Shown: positions 35,811 to 45,035 of the stretch, piece after piece | Layout: every line of letters starts with the position of its first letter | How positions within the stretch are numbered: the stretch's first letter is position 1 | From: Azoarcus sp. DN11 | Lineage (GTDB): Bacteria; Pseudomonadota; Gammaproteobacteria; Burkholderiales; Rhodocyclaceae | Length of the DNA: 64,000 bases | Assembly: GCF_003628555.1 (NCBI RefSeq) | Contig: NZ_CP021731.1 | Coordinates: 3,472,001-3,536,000, forward strand | Direction of reading: 5' to 3' | The notes under the pieces: model-generated | What the model was told of the DNA's origin: nothing | Database searches by the model: none | What the model saw: only the letters and a program-made list of their open reading frames with translations | Made by a program: the position numbers and the translations under genes

Positions 35811-36539
35811 ATGCATTCTGCCCAGGAACTCGTTGCCAACGTCGTTACGCTTGCGTCACTGCCGACGGTCTATCTGCGCATCCGCGACGAACTCGACACC
35901 CCGACCGGATCGGCAACGAGCGTGGCTCATGCCATCAGCGCGGATCCCGCGATCTCCTCCAGCCTGCTGCGCCTCGCCAACAGCGCCTTCTACGGTTACG
36001 GCGGCAGGATCGACACGATCACGCGCGCGGTGACGATCCTCGGCATCCAGCAGGTGCACGACCTCGTGCTCGCGATATCGGCCAGCGGCGCCTTCCCCCT
36101 GTTCGCGCCGCGGTACCTCGACATGCCGCGCTTCTGGCGCGGCAGCGTCATGCGCGGGCTGGCCGCGCGCGAGATCGGACGAAACCGGGGGATGATCGGC
36201 GTCGAGCGGCTGTTCGTGATCGGGTTGCTCTCCGACATCGGGCACCTGGTCATGTACCAGACGATTCCCGAACTCACGCATGAAGCGCGCACCGTCGCCA
36301 CCGCCAACCGCGAGCCGCTGCACGAGGTCGAACGCCGCATCGCCGGCTGCGATCATGCGGAGGTCGGGGCCGCCCTGATGGCCCAGTGGCACCTGCCGAC
36401 GACCTTCGTCGACATCATCGGCGCGCAGGGCAACCCGCGCCTCGCCGGCGACTACGTCCATGAAGCGGCAATGGTGCACGTGGCTGCGCGCATCGCCGAG
36501 GCCGATCAGGAAAACGAATCCAGCACGGCCGCCGCCTAG
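35811..36539 (+). CDS. HDOD-domain protein, ended early by an in-frame amber codon
   Basis: A 242-residue product with an HDOD domain (SLPTVYLRIRDELDTP, SSSLLRLANSAFYGYGGRIDTITRAVTILG quoted in part: LRLANSAFYGYGGRIDTI, and SDIGHLVMY). The domain core is complete, but TAG at 36537-36539 ends the frame. The same frame then continues for 46 sense codons to TGA 36678-36680 with a sequence typical of the missing C-terminus. With the tail it would be about 289 residues, like the 286-residue HDOD protein at 31491. The truncated protein may still fold. Confidence 0.8.
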   Translation: MHSAQELVANVVTLASLPTVYLRIRDELDTPTGSATSVAHAISADPAISSSLLRLANSAFYGYGGRIDTITRAVTILGIQQVHDLVLAISASGAFPLFAPRYLDMPRFWRGSVMRGLAAREIGRNRGMIGVERLFVIGLLSDIGHLVMYQTIPELTHEARTVATANREPLHEVERRIAGCDHAEVGAALMAQWHLPTTFVDIIGAQGNPRLAGDYVHEAAMVHVAARIAEADQENESSTAAA

Positions 36540-36680
36540 CGCATCGCCCCGGCAATCTGGTCACTGCTCAACATGGATCCGGCCAGCCTGCGCCGCATCC
36601 GCGAAAGCGCCGAACTCGACCTTTCCGCCTACACCGCGCTGTTTTTCCCCAACCTCGGCAACGCCCGCGCGCGTGCCTGA
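36540..36680 (+). pseudogene. Detached C-terminal tail of the HDOD gene beyond the amber codon
   Basis: In frame with the upstream gene, it reads RIAPAIWSLLNMDPASLRR..., then LSAYTALFFPNL and ends in TGA. The helical, acidic pattern fits the C-terminal helix of HDOD proteins. Its last 52 bases overlap the 3' end of the convergent hydrogenase protease gene. Confidence 0.65.
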
Positions 36681-37153
36681 ATCAGGCTGCGCCACCGCCC
36701 GGCGCAAGGGTCGCGCAGCAGTTCGCGCGCAAAGGCCAGCGCCCGCGCCACCCCCTCCGCGGCCGGTTCCGACAGCCCCTCACCCAGCTCGAACCGTTCC
36801 GCTCGGACGCCGAGGATGAAAGCCGGCGGCGGCTCGCTCCCCTCGATGCGCCGGAACACCGCCAGGATGGCGGAGGGCGAGAGCGCGTGCGAAAAGCTCG
36901 AGACGGGGACGCTGCCATCCGGCTCCCCGAACGCGAAGGGCGCCTGCAGGCCGCACTCCGCGTCGATGAACAGCGCCAGATCCGCGTCATGCAGTTCCAG
37001 CGCATGTTCGACCTGGAGCTGGAAATCATGAACGACCCGGACACCCGGCGGCAGTTCTGGCTCCAACGCGTGTAGCAAGGCCGGCCCGACGGCGTCGTCG
37101 CCGCGGGACTCGTTGCCGGTGACGAAAACGACCAGCCTCACCGGATCAGTCAC
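36629..37153 (-). CDS. hoxW: Hydrogenase maturation protease (HoxW/HyaD family)
   Basis: About 174 residues from GTG 37153, which overlaps the hoxH stop by 8 bases; GTG 37141 is an alternative start. The family signature is VVFVTGNESRGDDAVGPALL (nickel-sensing Asp pair), followed by DAECGLQ with the second nickel-binding acid. Such endopeptidases clip the C-terminal peptide of the large subunit once nickel is inserted. HoxH here keeps the cleavable tail, so this enzyme should be its partner. Last gene of the hox operon; convergent with the HDOD gene. Confidence 0.85.
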   Translation of the reverse strand: MTDPVRLVVFVTGNESRGDDAVGPALLHALEPELPPGVRVVHDFQLQVEHALELHDADLALFIDAECGLQAPFAFGEPDGSVPVSSFSHALSPSAILAVFRRIEGSEPPPAFILGVRAERFELGEGLSEPAAEGVARALAFARELLRDPCAGRWRSLIQARARALPRLGKNSAV

Positions 37154-38603
37154 GCACCACCCGGTCCAGCACCTCGCCGTTCGCCGCCGCCAGCTCCAGC
37201 ACCAGCGGCATCTTGCCCAGCGCATGGGTCGCGCAGGACAAGCACGGATCGTAGGCGCGGATCGCCACCTCGATGTGATTGAGCAGCCCCTCGGTGAGTT
37301 TCCGCCCGTCCAGGTAGCGACGCGCCACTTCCCGCACGGCCGTGTTCATCGCCTGATTGTTGTGGGTTGTCGACACGATCAGGTTGCACATCGTCACGAG
37401 GTCGTCGTCACCGACCTGATAGTGATGGATCAGGGTTCCGCGCGGCGCCTCGATGATGCCGACGCCCTCGTTTCCGCGCTTGCCGTCCCCCATCAACGGC
37501 CCTTCGAGCAAATCCCCATCGCCGAGCAGATCGCGGATCACCTCGGCCGCGTGCAGCATCTCGATCATCCGCGCCCAGTGATACGCGAGCGTCGCTCTCA
37601 CCGGCTCACCCTGGCCGTAATCGACGAACTCGCGCCGCTCCGACTCGGCCAGCGGAGTCGGGATGAAGTCGCAGTTCTGCACCCGCGCGAGCGGCCCGAC
37701 CTGGTACCAGCCCGCCTCCGGTCCCAGTTGCTCCAGGTAGGGGAACTTCATGTAGCTCCACGGCTTCACCTGCTCGCGGATCACGCTGCGGTAGGCCTGA
37801 TCCGGCACCTGGTCGATCAGCACCTTTCCACTCGCATCGCGGAAGCGCAGCGCCCCGTGATACAGGTCCATCCCGCCGTCCGGCCGCACCAGGCTCATCA
37901 GGTTGGCCGGGAATCGCCCGAATTCGTCATACAGCGCGGGATCGGCACGGTGCAGCCTCTTCACCAGCGCGACCGCCGCGCGGCTCCACTCGACCATTCG
38001 ATCGATATCCGCACGCAGCGCATCGCGGTCCTCGACCGCGAGATGCCGGTTCATTCCGCCCGGCACCGAGCCGGTGCCGTGGATGCGCTTGCCGGCGGTC
38101 ACCCGGATCACCTCCTGCCCGAACTTCCGCAGCAGCACCCCCTGGCGCGCAACCTCCGGGTGCGCCGCGGCCACCCCGACGATGTTCCGCTTGCCCACTT
38201 CGGAATCGAAGCCGAACAGCAGGTCGGGCGAGGACAGGTGGAAGAAGTGCAGGGCATGCGACTGCAGGATCTGGCCGTAGTGCATCAGGCGTCGCAGCTT
38301 CTCGGCCGAGCGCGTGATCCTCGTGCCCAGGACGCGATCCATCGCCTTCGACGCCGCGAGGTGATGGCTGACCGGGCAGATGCCGCACAGGCGCTGCACC
38401 ATCACCGGGACTTCCCAGTACGGACGCCCCTGGATGAACACCTCGAAGCCGCGGAATTCCACGATATGGAGCCGCGCCTCGCGCACGTGATCCTCCTCGT
38501 CGAGAAGCAGCGTCACCTTGCCGTGCCCCTCGACCCGCGACACCGGGTCGATCACCACCCGGCGCAGGCCCTCCCTGTCGGCAGCCGTTTCAAGCGAATC
38601 CAT
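37146..38603 (-). CDS. hoxH: NAD-reducing [NiFe] hydrogenase large subunit
   Basis: A 485-residue subunit carrying the NiFe site. The four nickel cysteines are in [11 protein letters not shown] (C73, C76) and DPCLSCATH (C454, C457). H460 marks the processing site, leaving a 25-residue tail to be removed. Length and motifs match the bidirectional (group 3d) HoxH. ATG 38603 has GAGG 6 bases upstream; the TTG at 38615 is less likely. It lies 8 bases after hoxY. Confidence 0.95.
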   Translation of the reverse strand: MDSLETAADREGLRRVVIDPVSRVEGHGKVTLLLDEEDHVREARLHIVEFRGFEVFIQGRPYWEVPVMVQRLCGICPVSHHLAASKAMDRVLGTRITRSAEKLRRLMHYGQILQSHALHFFHLSSPDLLFGFDSEVGKRNIVGVAAAHPEVARQGVLLRKFGQEVIRVTAGKRIHGTGSVPGGMNRHLAVEDRDALRADIDRMVEWSRAAVALVKRLHRADPALYDEFGRFPANLMSLVRPDGGMDLYHGALRFRDASGKVLIDQVPDQAYRSVIREQVKPWSYMKFPYLEQLGPEAGWYQVGPLARVQNCDFIPTPLAESERREFVDYGQGEPVRATLAYHWARMIEMLHAAEVIRDLLGDGDLLEGPLMGDGKRGNEGVGIIEAPRGTLIHHYQVGDDDLVTMCNLIVSTTHNNQAMNTAVREVARRYLDGRKLTEGLLNHIEVAIRAYDPCLSCATHALGKMPLVLELAAANGEVLDRVVRD

Positions 38604-38611
38604 GCAAAACC

Positions 38612-39166
38612 TCAATCGAAATGCAGCAAGGGATGCGACAGGCGCGGCGTGCGACCGCCGATCAGGTCGGTCAGGAAGGTCCAGATCGCGTCGCCCGACG
38701 GCGGGCAGCCCGGAATGAAGTAATCGACCCGCACGACCTCGTGGATCGGGTGCACCCGGTCCAACAGCAGCGGCAATTCGGGATCATCGGGAACGCCCCC
38801 GTCCTCGACCCCGTCGCGCTTCACATACACCTGCTGCAGGCAGTCGCCCAGGTCGAGATGATTGCGCTGCGCCGGCAGCCCGCCGTTGATCGCACAGGCC
38901 CCCACCGCCACCAGCGTCTTGCAGTTGCGCCGGAACTCGCGCAGGACGTGGACGTTCTCCGCATTGCACACGCCGCCCTCGATCAGCCCGATGTCGCAAG
39001 GCCCGCAATGCTTGATGTCGGTCAGTGGCGAGCGGTCGAACTCGACGACCTTCGCGAGGTCGAGCAGGCGCTCGTCCATGTCGAGAAACGACATGTGGCA
39101 GCCGAAGCAACCGGCCAGCGAAGTCGTCGCAACGCGCACGCGCGGCATGAGGATGCTGTCGCTCAT
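38612..39166 (-). CDS. hoxY: NAD-reducing [NiFe] hydrogenase small subunit
   Basis: A 184-residue short small subunit with one [4Fe-4S] cluster: CFGCHMSFLD (proximal Cys pair), KHCGPCDIGL region, VGACAINGG and PGCPPSGD. The absence of the extra C-terminal clusters and of a Tat signal is typical of cytoplasmic HoxY. It passes electrons from HoxH to HoxU/HoxF. Start ATG overlaps the hoxU stop by 4 bases. Confidence 0.95.
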   Translation of the reverse strand: MSDSILMPRVRVATTSLAGCFGCHMSFLDMDERLLDLAKVVEFDRSPLTDIKHCGPCDIGLIEGGVCNAENVHVLREFRRNCKTLVAVGACAINGGLPAQRNHLDLGDCLQQVYVKRDGVEDGGVPDDPELPLLLDRVHPIHEVVRVDYFIPGCPPSGDAIWTFLTDLIGGRTPRLSHPLLHFD

Positions 39167-39867
39167 TCGCCCTTCTCCATCGCGACCGTGCTGATCGACG
39201 CCCGATCATACTTGCGCTCGCCGATCGGCACGGCAAACCCGACCCGCTTGCGCAGGATCACGCCCACGGGACAGATATCCGCCGCCCGATCGGTCACCGC
39301 GAAGTCCGTGTCGGCGAGCCGCCCCGACTCCGCATTCACGACCAGATGCTTGTGGATGCCGCGATCGGTCAGCGCGAACACCCCCTTGCCGTCCACATCG
39401 CGCGACGCCCGCACGCACAACTCGCAGAAGATGCAGCGGTTGAAGTCGAGCAGCACGTCCGGATGCGACGCATCGACCGGCCGGTCCGGGAAGAAATGCG
39501 CGAAGCGCGCGCTGCTCATGTCCAGCTCGTACGCCAGCGCCTGCAACTGGCAGTTGCCGCTCTTCTCGCACGACGGGCAGAAGTGGTTCCCTTCCACGAA
39601 CAGCATCTGCAGCAGCGCCCGCCGCTCGCCATTGATCTCCGGCGTATTGCTCTCCACTTCCATGCCGTCCCGCGCCGGCAGCGCGCAGGACGACACGTGA
39701 CGCCCGCCCACCTTCACGATGCACAGCTTGCACGAACCGTGCGGCGGGAAATCCGGGTGCCAGCACAGGTGCGGAATGTAGCGTCCGGCCGCGCGCGCGG
39801 CCTGCAGAATCGTCTGACCGTCCTCGAACGGCACCGGCTGCCCGTCGAACAGGAATGTCCCGCCCAT
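39163..39867 (-). CDS. hoxU: Diaphorase small subunit of NAD-reducing hydrogenase
   Basis: A 234-residue NuoG-N-like iron-sulfur protein. It has [2Fe-2S] cysteines in IPHLCWHPDFPPHGSCKLC (with SSCALPA), CPSCEKSGNCQLQ and CIFCELCVRA for further clusters. ATG 39867 lies 7 bases behind an unusually strong ribosome site, GGGAGGAGGTG; the upstream TTG frame was rejected. The GGAGGAGG is fully complementary to the CCUCCUCC loop of the small RNA family at 6-9.4 kb. Confidence 0.94.
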   Translation of the reverse strand: MGGTFLFDGQPVPFEDGQTILQAARAAGRYIPHLCWHPDFPPHGSCKLCIVKVGGRHVSSCALPARDGMEVESNTPEINGERRALLQMLFVEGNHFCPSCEKSGNCQLQALAYELDMSSARFAHFFPDRPVDASHPDVLLDFNRCIFCELCVRASRDVDGKGVFALTDRGIHKHLVVNAESGRLADTDFAVTDRAADICPVGVILRKRVGFAVPIGERKYDRASISTVAMEKGE

Positions 39868-39869
39868 CG

Positions 39870-41663
39870 CTACACCTCCTCCCGCCAATCGAGATGCGCC
39901 GCCGGGTCGTCACGACCGGTCATGCGACGCGCGGTCTCCAGCGCCGCATCCAGGTCGAACGCCGGCTTGAAGTCGAGCGAAACCAGGCGCCGCTCGTACG
40001 CCGGGCGGAACTTGACCAGCGTGTCGATCACCGGATTCGGCGCGCTGGACCCAAGCCCGCAATGGCTGGCATTCTTCAGCAGCCGGTCCAGCCACTCGAT
40101 GTCGGCCAGATCCATCTTGGCCCCCTTCCCGCTCGCGAGCTTGTCCATGTAGCCCTTGAGCAGGGCCGTTCCGACGCGGCACGGCGTACAGAATCCGCAG
40201 CTCTCGTGCGCGAAGAAATGCACGAAGTTGCGCGCCATCTCGAACGGATCGCGGCTCCCGTCGAACACCATGAACGCGCCTGCCGTCGGCACGTCCTCGA
40301 ACGCGATGCGTCGATGGAACTCGTGACTCGCGATCGTCACCCCCGACGCCCCGCCCACCTGCACGACCTGCGGATCGTGCGCTCCGCAGTCCTCGAGCAC
40401 GTGTTCGATGGTCACGCCGAAAGGGTATTCATAGACGCCGGGGTACGCGCAGTCGCCCGAAATCGAGAGCAGCTTCGTGCCGGTCGACTGTGGCGTCCCC
40501 GTCGCCGCGAATGCGGCCCCGCCCTGCAGCGCGATCAGCGTCGTCTTCGCGAGCGTCTCGACGTTGTTGACGACGGTCGGGCGTCCGAGATAGCCATGCG
40601 TCACCGGGAACGGCGGCCGGATCCGCGGCGTCCCGCGCTTGCCTTCCAGCGATTCGAGCAGCGCCGTTTCCTCACCGCACACGTAGGCGCCCGCACCGAG
40701 GTGGATGTCGATGTCGAAGTCGAATCCGCTTTCGCCCAGGATCCGCGCTCCCAGCAGCCCCGCGGCGCGCCGCACGGCCAGCACCGCCCGCAGATGCTTC
40801 AACAGATAGCGATACTCGCCCCGCAGGTACAGCAGCCCTTGTCGCGCACCGGTCGCCCACGCGGCCAGCGTCATACCCTCGATCACCCGGTCTGCCTGGC
40901 TGGCCAGCAGGACACGATCCTTGAACGTGCCCGGCTCCCCCTCGTCCGCATTGCAGACCACGACCTTGTCGGCCCCCTGCGCATCGTGGCACGCGCCCCA
41001 CTTCACCGCCGTCGTGAAGCCTGCCCCGCCGCGCCCGCGCAGACCCGAAATGCGCATCTCCTCGAGCCAGCCATCCTGTCCGCGCGCCATCGCCGCCTGC
41101 AAGGCCGATCCGGGAACGAAATCCGCGCCGAGCAAGGCGCCACGGCGACGGATGTTGTCATCGACGCGGAAGAATTCCGCAGGCCACTCGGCGAGCGGCG
41201 TCCCCGCGTGCACCAGCGCCGCGATGCGTTCCACGCGCGCCTCATCGAGCCGCGTCACCGCCACCCCATTCACCAGGATCGCCGGCCCCTGATCCCCCAT
41301 GCCGGTACAGGACGTGGCATCGACGCTCGCTTCGCCTCGCGGTGACACCTGCCCCGGCGACACACCCAGCCGGCGGCAAAGGCTCTCCATCAACGCACGG
41401 CTGCCGAGCATCCGGTCGATGATGTTGTCGGAAAACAGGATGCGGAACCGGCCGACGGGTTCCGTATGCAGGAAGCTGTAAAAGCCGGCAACGCCCTCAA
41501 CGCGCGCCCGTGGCAACTCCAGCAGGCCGGCGATTCGGGTCAGGGCAGCCGCCGGCAGATAGCCAATGGCGTCCTGCGTTTCGACAAGAACCTGCAGCAG
41601 TTGCGACGGCTCGCGCCGGTGGCGCTCGACCGCCTGTGCTGCTACCCGCTCGGCATCATGCAT
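39870..41663 (-). CDS. hoxF: Diaphorase large subunit (NADH/FMN) of NAD-reducing hydrogenase
   Basis: A 597-residue fusion of a NuoE-like domain (residues about 1-160, with the partly kept CTGMGDQGPA motif) and a NuoF-like domain. The latter has [17 protein letters not shown] for [16 protein letters not shown] for FMN and ESCGFCTPCRVG for the [4Fe-4S] cluster. It reduces NAD+ with electrons from HoxY/HoxU. First gene of hoxFUYHW, divergent from nrdJ. No hoxI and no hyp genes are in the window. Confidence 0.95.
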   Translation of the reverse strand: MHDAERVAAQAVERHRREPSQLLQVLVETQDAIGYLPAAALTRIAGLLELPRARVEGVAGFYSFLHTEPVGRFRILFSDNIIDRMLGSRALMESLCRRLGVSPGQVSPRGEASVDATSCTGMGDQGPAILVNGVAVTRLDEARVERIAALVHAGTPLAEWPAEFFRVDDNIRRRGALLGADFVPGSALQAAMARGQDGWLEEMRISGLRGRGGAGFTTAVKWGACHDAQGADKVVVCNADEGEPGTFKDRVLLASQADRVIEGMTLAAWATGARQGLLYLRGEYRYLLKHLRAVLAVRRAAGLLGARILGESGFDFDIDIHLGAGAYVCGEETALLESLEGKRGTPRIRPPFPVTHGYLGRPTVVNNVETLAKTTLIALQGGAAFAATGTPQSTGTKLLSISGDCAYPGVYEYPFGVTIEHVLEDCGAHDPQVVQVGGASGVTIASHEFHRRIAFEDVPTAGAFMVFDGSRDPFEMARNFVHFFAHESCGFCTPCRVGTALLKGYMDKLASGKGAKMDLADIEWLDRLLKNASHCGLGSSAPNPVIDTLVKFRPAYERRLVSLDFKPAFDLDAALETARRMTGRDDPAAHLDWREEV

Positions 41664-41735
41664 AGCGAACTCCGGAGCATGCTCTCTGCAAGAATTTTAG
41701 CAGCAAGTGATACTGCGTCACGCACCCACCCAAAA

Positions 41736-41755
41736 GAGGCGAACATTTCCGCCTC
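41736..41755 (-). terminator. Intrinsic-terminator-like hairpin upstream of hoxF
   Basis: On the minus strand GAGGCG and CGCCTC enclose 8 bases and are followed by TTTT (41732-41735). It lies 73 bases before hoxF in the direction of hox transcription, where no upstream minus-strand gene exists. It may be an attenuator in the hoxF leader, or insulation from nrdJ antisense transcripts. A longer read-through stem was not found. Confidence 0.4.
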
Positions 41756-41842
41756 TGTCGCACGAATCCTTGCGCGACACCCCGCGACAGCCGAAACCCT
41801 TTGCCGGCGCGACTTTCAGCCCCAAAAGTCAGCCAAAAGCGC

Positions 41843-41856
41843 TACTAGATATAGTG
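41843..41856. promoter_or_regulatory. Candidate NrdR box upstream of nrdJ
   Basis: TACTAGATATAGTG differs at two positions from the 14-base core CACTATATATAGTG of NrdR boxes, the operators of the ribonucleotide-reductase repressor. A consensus -35 TTGACA lies just downstream (41869-41874), with a weak -10. Only one box is clear; NrdR usually binds a tandem pair. The box is 143 bases before the nrdJ start. The rest of 41664-41998 holds no gene. Confidence 0.55.
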
Positions 41857-41998
41857 ACATTCTCACGCTTGACATACTGTTGTAATTTTTAACTCATTGT
41901 TTTTATGTGTTTTTATTTTTTTGCAAAATCAAACTCCACAGGCTATTGTTCACGCCGAAACACACACCATCGAACGGACTCACATACTGAAAACGACC

Positions 41999-44866
41999 AT
42001 GAGCACGACGATCAATCCGCAGGCAAAAGGCAAGGCCGACGCTTCGACCCTCGCACCCCAGGAAATCTCGGGCGAGGTTCTCATCGAAAAATACGCGAAG
42101 GACGACGAGCAGACCGTCGCCGAAGTGCGCACGCGCGTCGCACGCGCACTCGCGGCTGTCGAAGCCGAAGACAAGCGCGCCCATTGGGAAGCGAAATTCC
42201 TCGAAGCGCAGGAAAAAGGCTTCGTGCCCGCCGGCCGCATCAACAGCGCGGCCGGCACCAAGCTGCAGGCGACGCTGATCAACTGCTTCGTCCAGCCGGT
42301 CGGCGACTCCGTCACCGAAGCCGTGGACGGCCGTCCCGGCATCTACACCGCCCTCGCCCAAGCCGCCGAAACGATGCGCCGCGGCGGCGGCGTCGGCTAC
42401 GACTTCTCGAGCATCCGTCCGAAAGGCGCCCTCGTCAAAGGCACCCTCTCCAACGCCTCGGGCCCCGTGTCCTACATGCGCGTCTTCGACCGCTCGTGCG
42501 AGACCGTCGAATCCGCTGGCGCGCGTCGCGGCGCCCAGATGGGTGTGCTGCGCTGCGATCACCCGGACATCGAGGAGTTCATCCACGCCAAGGACCACGG
42601 TGACCTGACGAACTTCAACATCTCCGTGGGCGTCACCGACGCCTTCATGAAGGCCGTCGACACCGACACCGATGTCGAGCTTGCACACAAGGCCGAACCG
42701 ATCGACGACCTCAAGGCGGCGGGTGCCTACCAGCGCGACGACGGCCTGTGGGTATACCGCAAGCTGCGCGCACGCGAGCTGTGGGACCAAATCATGCGTT
42801 CGACGTACGACCACGCCGAACCCGGCATCCTGTTCCTCGACCGCATGAACCAGGACAACAACCTGTACTACTGCGAGACCATCGAGGCAACCAACCCCTG
42901 CGCCGAGCAACCGCTCCCCCCGTACGGCTGCTGCGACCTCGGCTCGATCAACCTCACGCCCTTCGTGAAGCATCCCTTCACCGAAAAGGCCGACTTCGAC
43001 TACCCAGCCTTCGGCAAGGTCGTCGACGTCGCGATCCGCATGCTCGACAACGTGCTCGACGTCACGCACTGGCCGCTCGAACAGCAGGAAAACGAAGCGC
43101 AATCGAAGCGCCGCGTCGGCCTCGGCTTCACCGGCCTCGGCGACGCCCTGATCATGCTCGGCCAACGCTACGACAGCCCCGAAGCCCGCGCCGTCGCTGC
43201 GAAGATCTCCGAGTACATGCGCGACCGCGCCTACCTCGCGTCGGTCGAACTCGCCAAGGAACGCGGCGCCTTCCCGCTCTTCAACGCCGACCTCTACCTG
43301 TCGGGCGGCAACTTCGCCTCGCGCCTCCCCAACGAGGTCAAGGACAAGATCCGCAAGCACGGCCTGCGCAACTCGCACCTGCTGTCGATCGCCCCGACCG
43401 GCACGATCTCGCTCGCCTTCGCGGACAACGCCTCGAACGGCATCGAGCCGCCCTTCTCGTACACCTACACCCGGCGCAAGCGCATGGCCGACGGCACGTA
43501 CAAGGAGTACGCCGTCGAGGACTACGCGTGGCGTTTGTACAAGCACCTCGGCGGCAACATGGACAGCCTGCCGTCCTATTTCGTCACCGCGCTCGAGATC
43601 TCGGCACAGGCCCACAAGGACATGGTCGCCGCGGTCGCGCCGTTCATCGACACCTCGATCTCGAAGACGGTGAACGTCCCCGAGGACTACCCCTACACGG
43701 AATTCGAGGATCTCTACCTCTCCGCGTGGAAAGCCGGCCTCAAGGGTCTCGCCACCTACCGTCCCAACTCGGTGCTCGGTTCCGTGCTCTCCGTCACCCC
43801 CTCCACCGAGCAGAAGCAGCCGCAGGACGTCGAGCTCTCCGGCCCGAACAAGCGCCTGTCGATCAAGAGCCTCCCCGCCCCGGTCCTGTCGAGCCTGCGC
43901 TGGCCCGGCCGCCCCGAACTCCCTGACGGGAACATGGCCTGGACCTACATGCTCGGCACTCCGACCGGCGACTTCGCCCTCTTCGTCGGCCAGGTCGGCA
44001 ACAACGGCGGCACCTTCCCGTTCGAAGTCTGGGTCAACGGCGCGGACCAGCCGCGTGGCCTCGGTGCGGTCGCAAAAACGCTGTCGATGGACATGCGTGC
44101 CAACGACCGCGGCTGGCTCAAGCTCAAGCTCGAGACCCTCGCCCGCACGATCGGCGAAAAATCCTTCGAAATGCCCTTCCCGCCGCACGGCGAGAAGACC
44201 ATGTTCCCGGGCGTCGTCTCGGCCTTCGCCCAGGTGGTGCGCTACCGTTGCGAAAAACTCGGCGCCCTCGAGGTGAGCGACGCGCCGACCCCGGTGCTGG
44301 ATACGCTCTTCAGCCTGCAGGAACCCAAGACCGGCACCGACGGCACGCTGTCCTGGACGGTGGATATCTCCAACCCGGCCACCGGCGAAGATTTCGTCCT
44401 CGGCCTGAAGGAAATCACCCTCCCCGACGGCGTCACGCGCCCGTACTCGGTGTGGCTGTCCGGCAACTACCCGCGCGCCCTCGACGGCCTGACCCGCATC
44501 CTGTCGCTCGACATGCGCGTCATGGACCCGGCGTGGATCGGCATGAAGCTGCGCAAGCTGCTGAACTACCCGGAACCGCTCGGCGACTTCATGGCCTTCG
44601 TCCCCGGAACCAAGCGCCAGCAGAACTACCCGAGCACCGTCGCGTACATGGCCCAGCTCATCATCCACCGCTACGCGATGCTCGGCGTGCTCGACGAGGA
44701 TGGCTACCCGGTTCGGGAGATGGGCATCCTCGAAGCACCGCGCGAAGACAGTGATCCGAAAGTCATGCAGGGCGGACTGTGCAGCGAATGCGGCAACCAC
44801 TCCGTCATCCGCAAGGACGGCTGCGACTTCTGCACCGCATGCGGAGCCGTCGGCACCTGCGGCTGA
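41999..44866 (+). CDS. nrdJ: Adenosylcobalamin-dependent (class II) ribonucleoside-diphosphate reductase
   Basis: A 955-residue enzyme making deoxyribonucleotides with B12, independent of oxygen. Substrate-site cysteine in [11 protein letters not shown], radical-site segment [12 protein letters not shown] and the finger loop APTGTISL are present. After residue about 620 come two TSCPD-like modules, each with LS(M/L)DMR ([30 protein letters not shown]). A C-terminal zinc-ribbon-like set C-x2-C / C-x2-C follows ([15 protein letters not shown]), which should relay reducing power. ATG 41999 gives the normal MST start; the open frame to 41897 crosses the promoter. Confidence 0.94.
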   Translation: MSTTINPQAKGKADASTLAPQEISGEVLIEKYAKDDEQTVAEVRTRVARALAAVEAEDKRAHWEAKFLEAQEKGFVPAGRINSAAGTKLQATLINCFVQPVGDSVTEAVDGRPGIYTALAQAAETMRRGGGVGYDFSSIRPKGALVKGTLSNASGPVSYMRVFDRSCETVESAGARRGAQMGVLRCDHPDIEEFIHAKDHGDLTNFNISVGVTDAFMKAVDTDTDVELAHKAEPIDDLKAAGAYQRDDGLWVYRKLRARELWDQIMRSTYDHAEPGILFLDRMNQDNNLYYCETIEATNPCAEQPLPPYGCCDLGSINLTPFVKHPFTEKADFDYPAFGKVVDVAIRMLDNVLDVTHWPLEQQENEAQSKRRVGLGFTGLGDALIMLGQRYDSPEARAVAAKISEYMRDRAYLASVELAKERGAFPLFNADLYLSGGNFASRLPNEVKDKIRKHGLRNSHLLSIAPTGTISLAFADNASNGIEPPFSYTYTRRKRMADGTYKEYAVEDYAWRLYKHLGGNMDSLPSYFVTALEISAQAHKDMVAAVAPFIDTSISKTVNVPEDYPYTEFEDLYLSAWKAGLKGLATYRPNSVLGSVLSVTPSTEQKQPQDVELSGPNKRLSIKSLPAPVLSSLRWPGRPELPDGNMAWTYMLGTPTGDFALFVGQVGNNGGTFPFEVWVNGADQPRGLGAVAKTLSMDMRANDRGWLKLKLETLARTIGEKSFEMPFPPHGEKTMFPGVVSAFAQVVRYRCEKLGALEVSDAPTPVLDTLFSLQEPKTGTDGTLSWTVDISNPATGEDFVLGLKEITLPDGVTRPYSVWLSGNYPRALDGLTRILSLDMRVMDPAWIGMKLRKLLNYPEPLGDFMAFVPGTKRQQNYPSTVAYMAQLIIHRYAMLGVLDEDGYPVREMGILEAPREDSDPKVMQGGLCSECGNHSVIRKDGCDFCTACGAVGTCG

Positions 44867-44897
44867 CCAACCTGAAGGCGCCCACGGCGGGCGCCGG

Positions 44898-44935
44898 CAA
44901 TAAAAAACGCGAACCACGGTTCGCGTTTTTTATTG
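44898..44935. terminator. Perfect bidirectional terminator between nrdJ and the nuo/Nudix operon
   Basis: CAATAAAAAACGCGAACC and its exact complement GGTTCGCGTTTTTTATTG are separated by only 2 bases, giving GC stems with A/T-tails on both sides. It ends nrdJ (plus) and the nuo-Nudix run (minus). Confidence 0.92.
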
Positions 44936-45035
44936 CCTCCTTGAGGCTCCGGCCGCAGCTTCTACGCCCGCCCGATCCCGCTACAAAACCGTGCAGCGCA
45001 GCAGCAGCCCATTTCTTCCCGGGGCCTTCGTCGCA

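Noticed and set aside
41872..41887. Second NrdR box in tandem with 41843-41856
   Set aside because: ACATACTGTTGTAATT keeps too few consensus positions; reported only as a single box.
41897..41998. Upstream extension of NrdJ by 34 residues
   Set aside because: The extension is Phe/Thr/His-rich, lies in the promoter region and gives an atypical N-terminus.
41903..44917. 1004-codon minus-strand frame opposite nrdJ
   Set aside because: Composition is that of an antisense shadow, and nrdJ itself is unmistakable.
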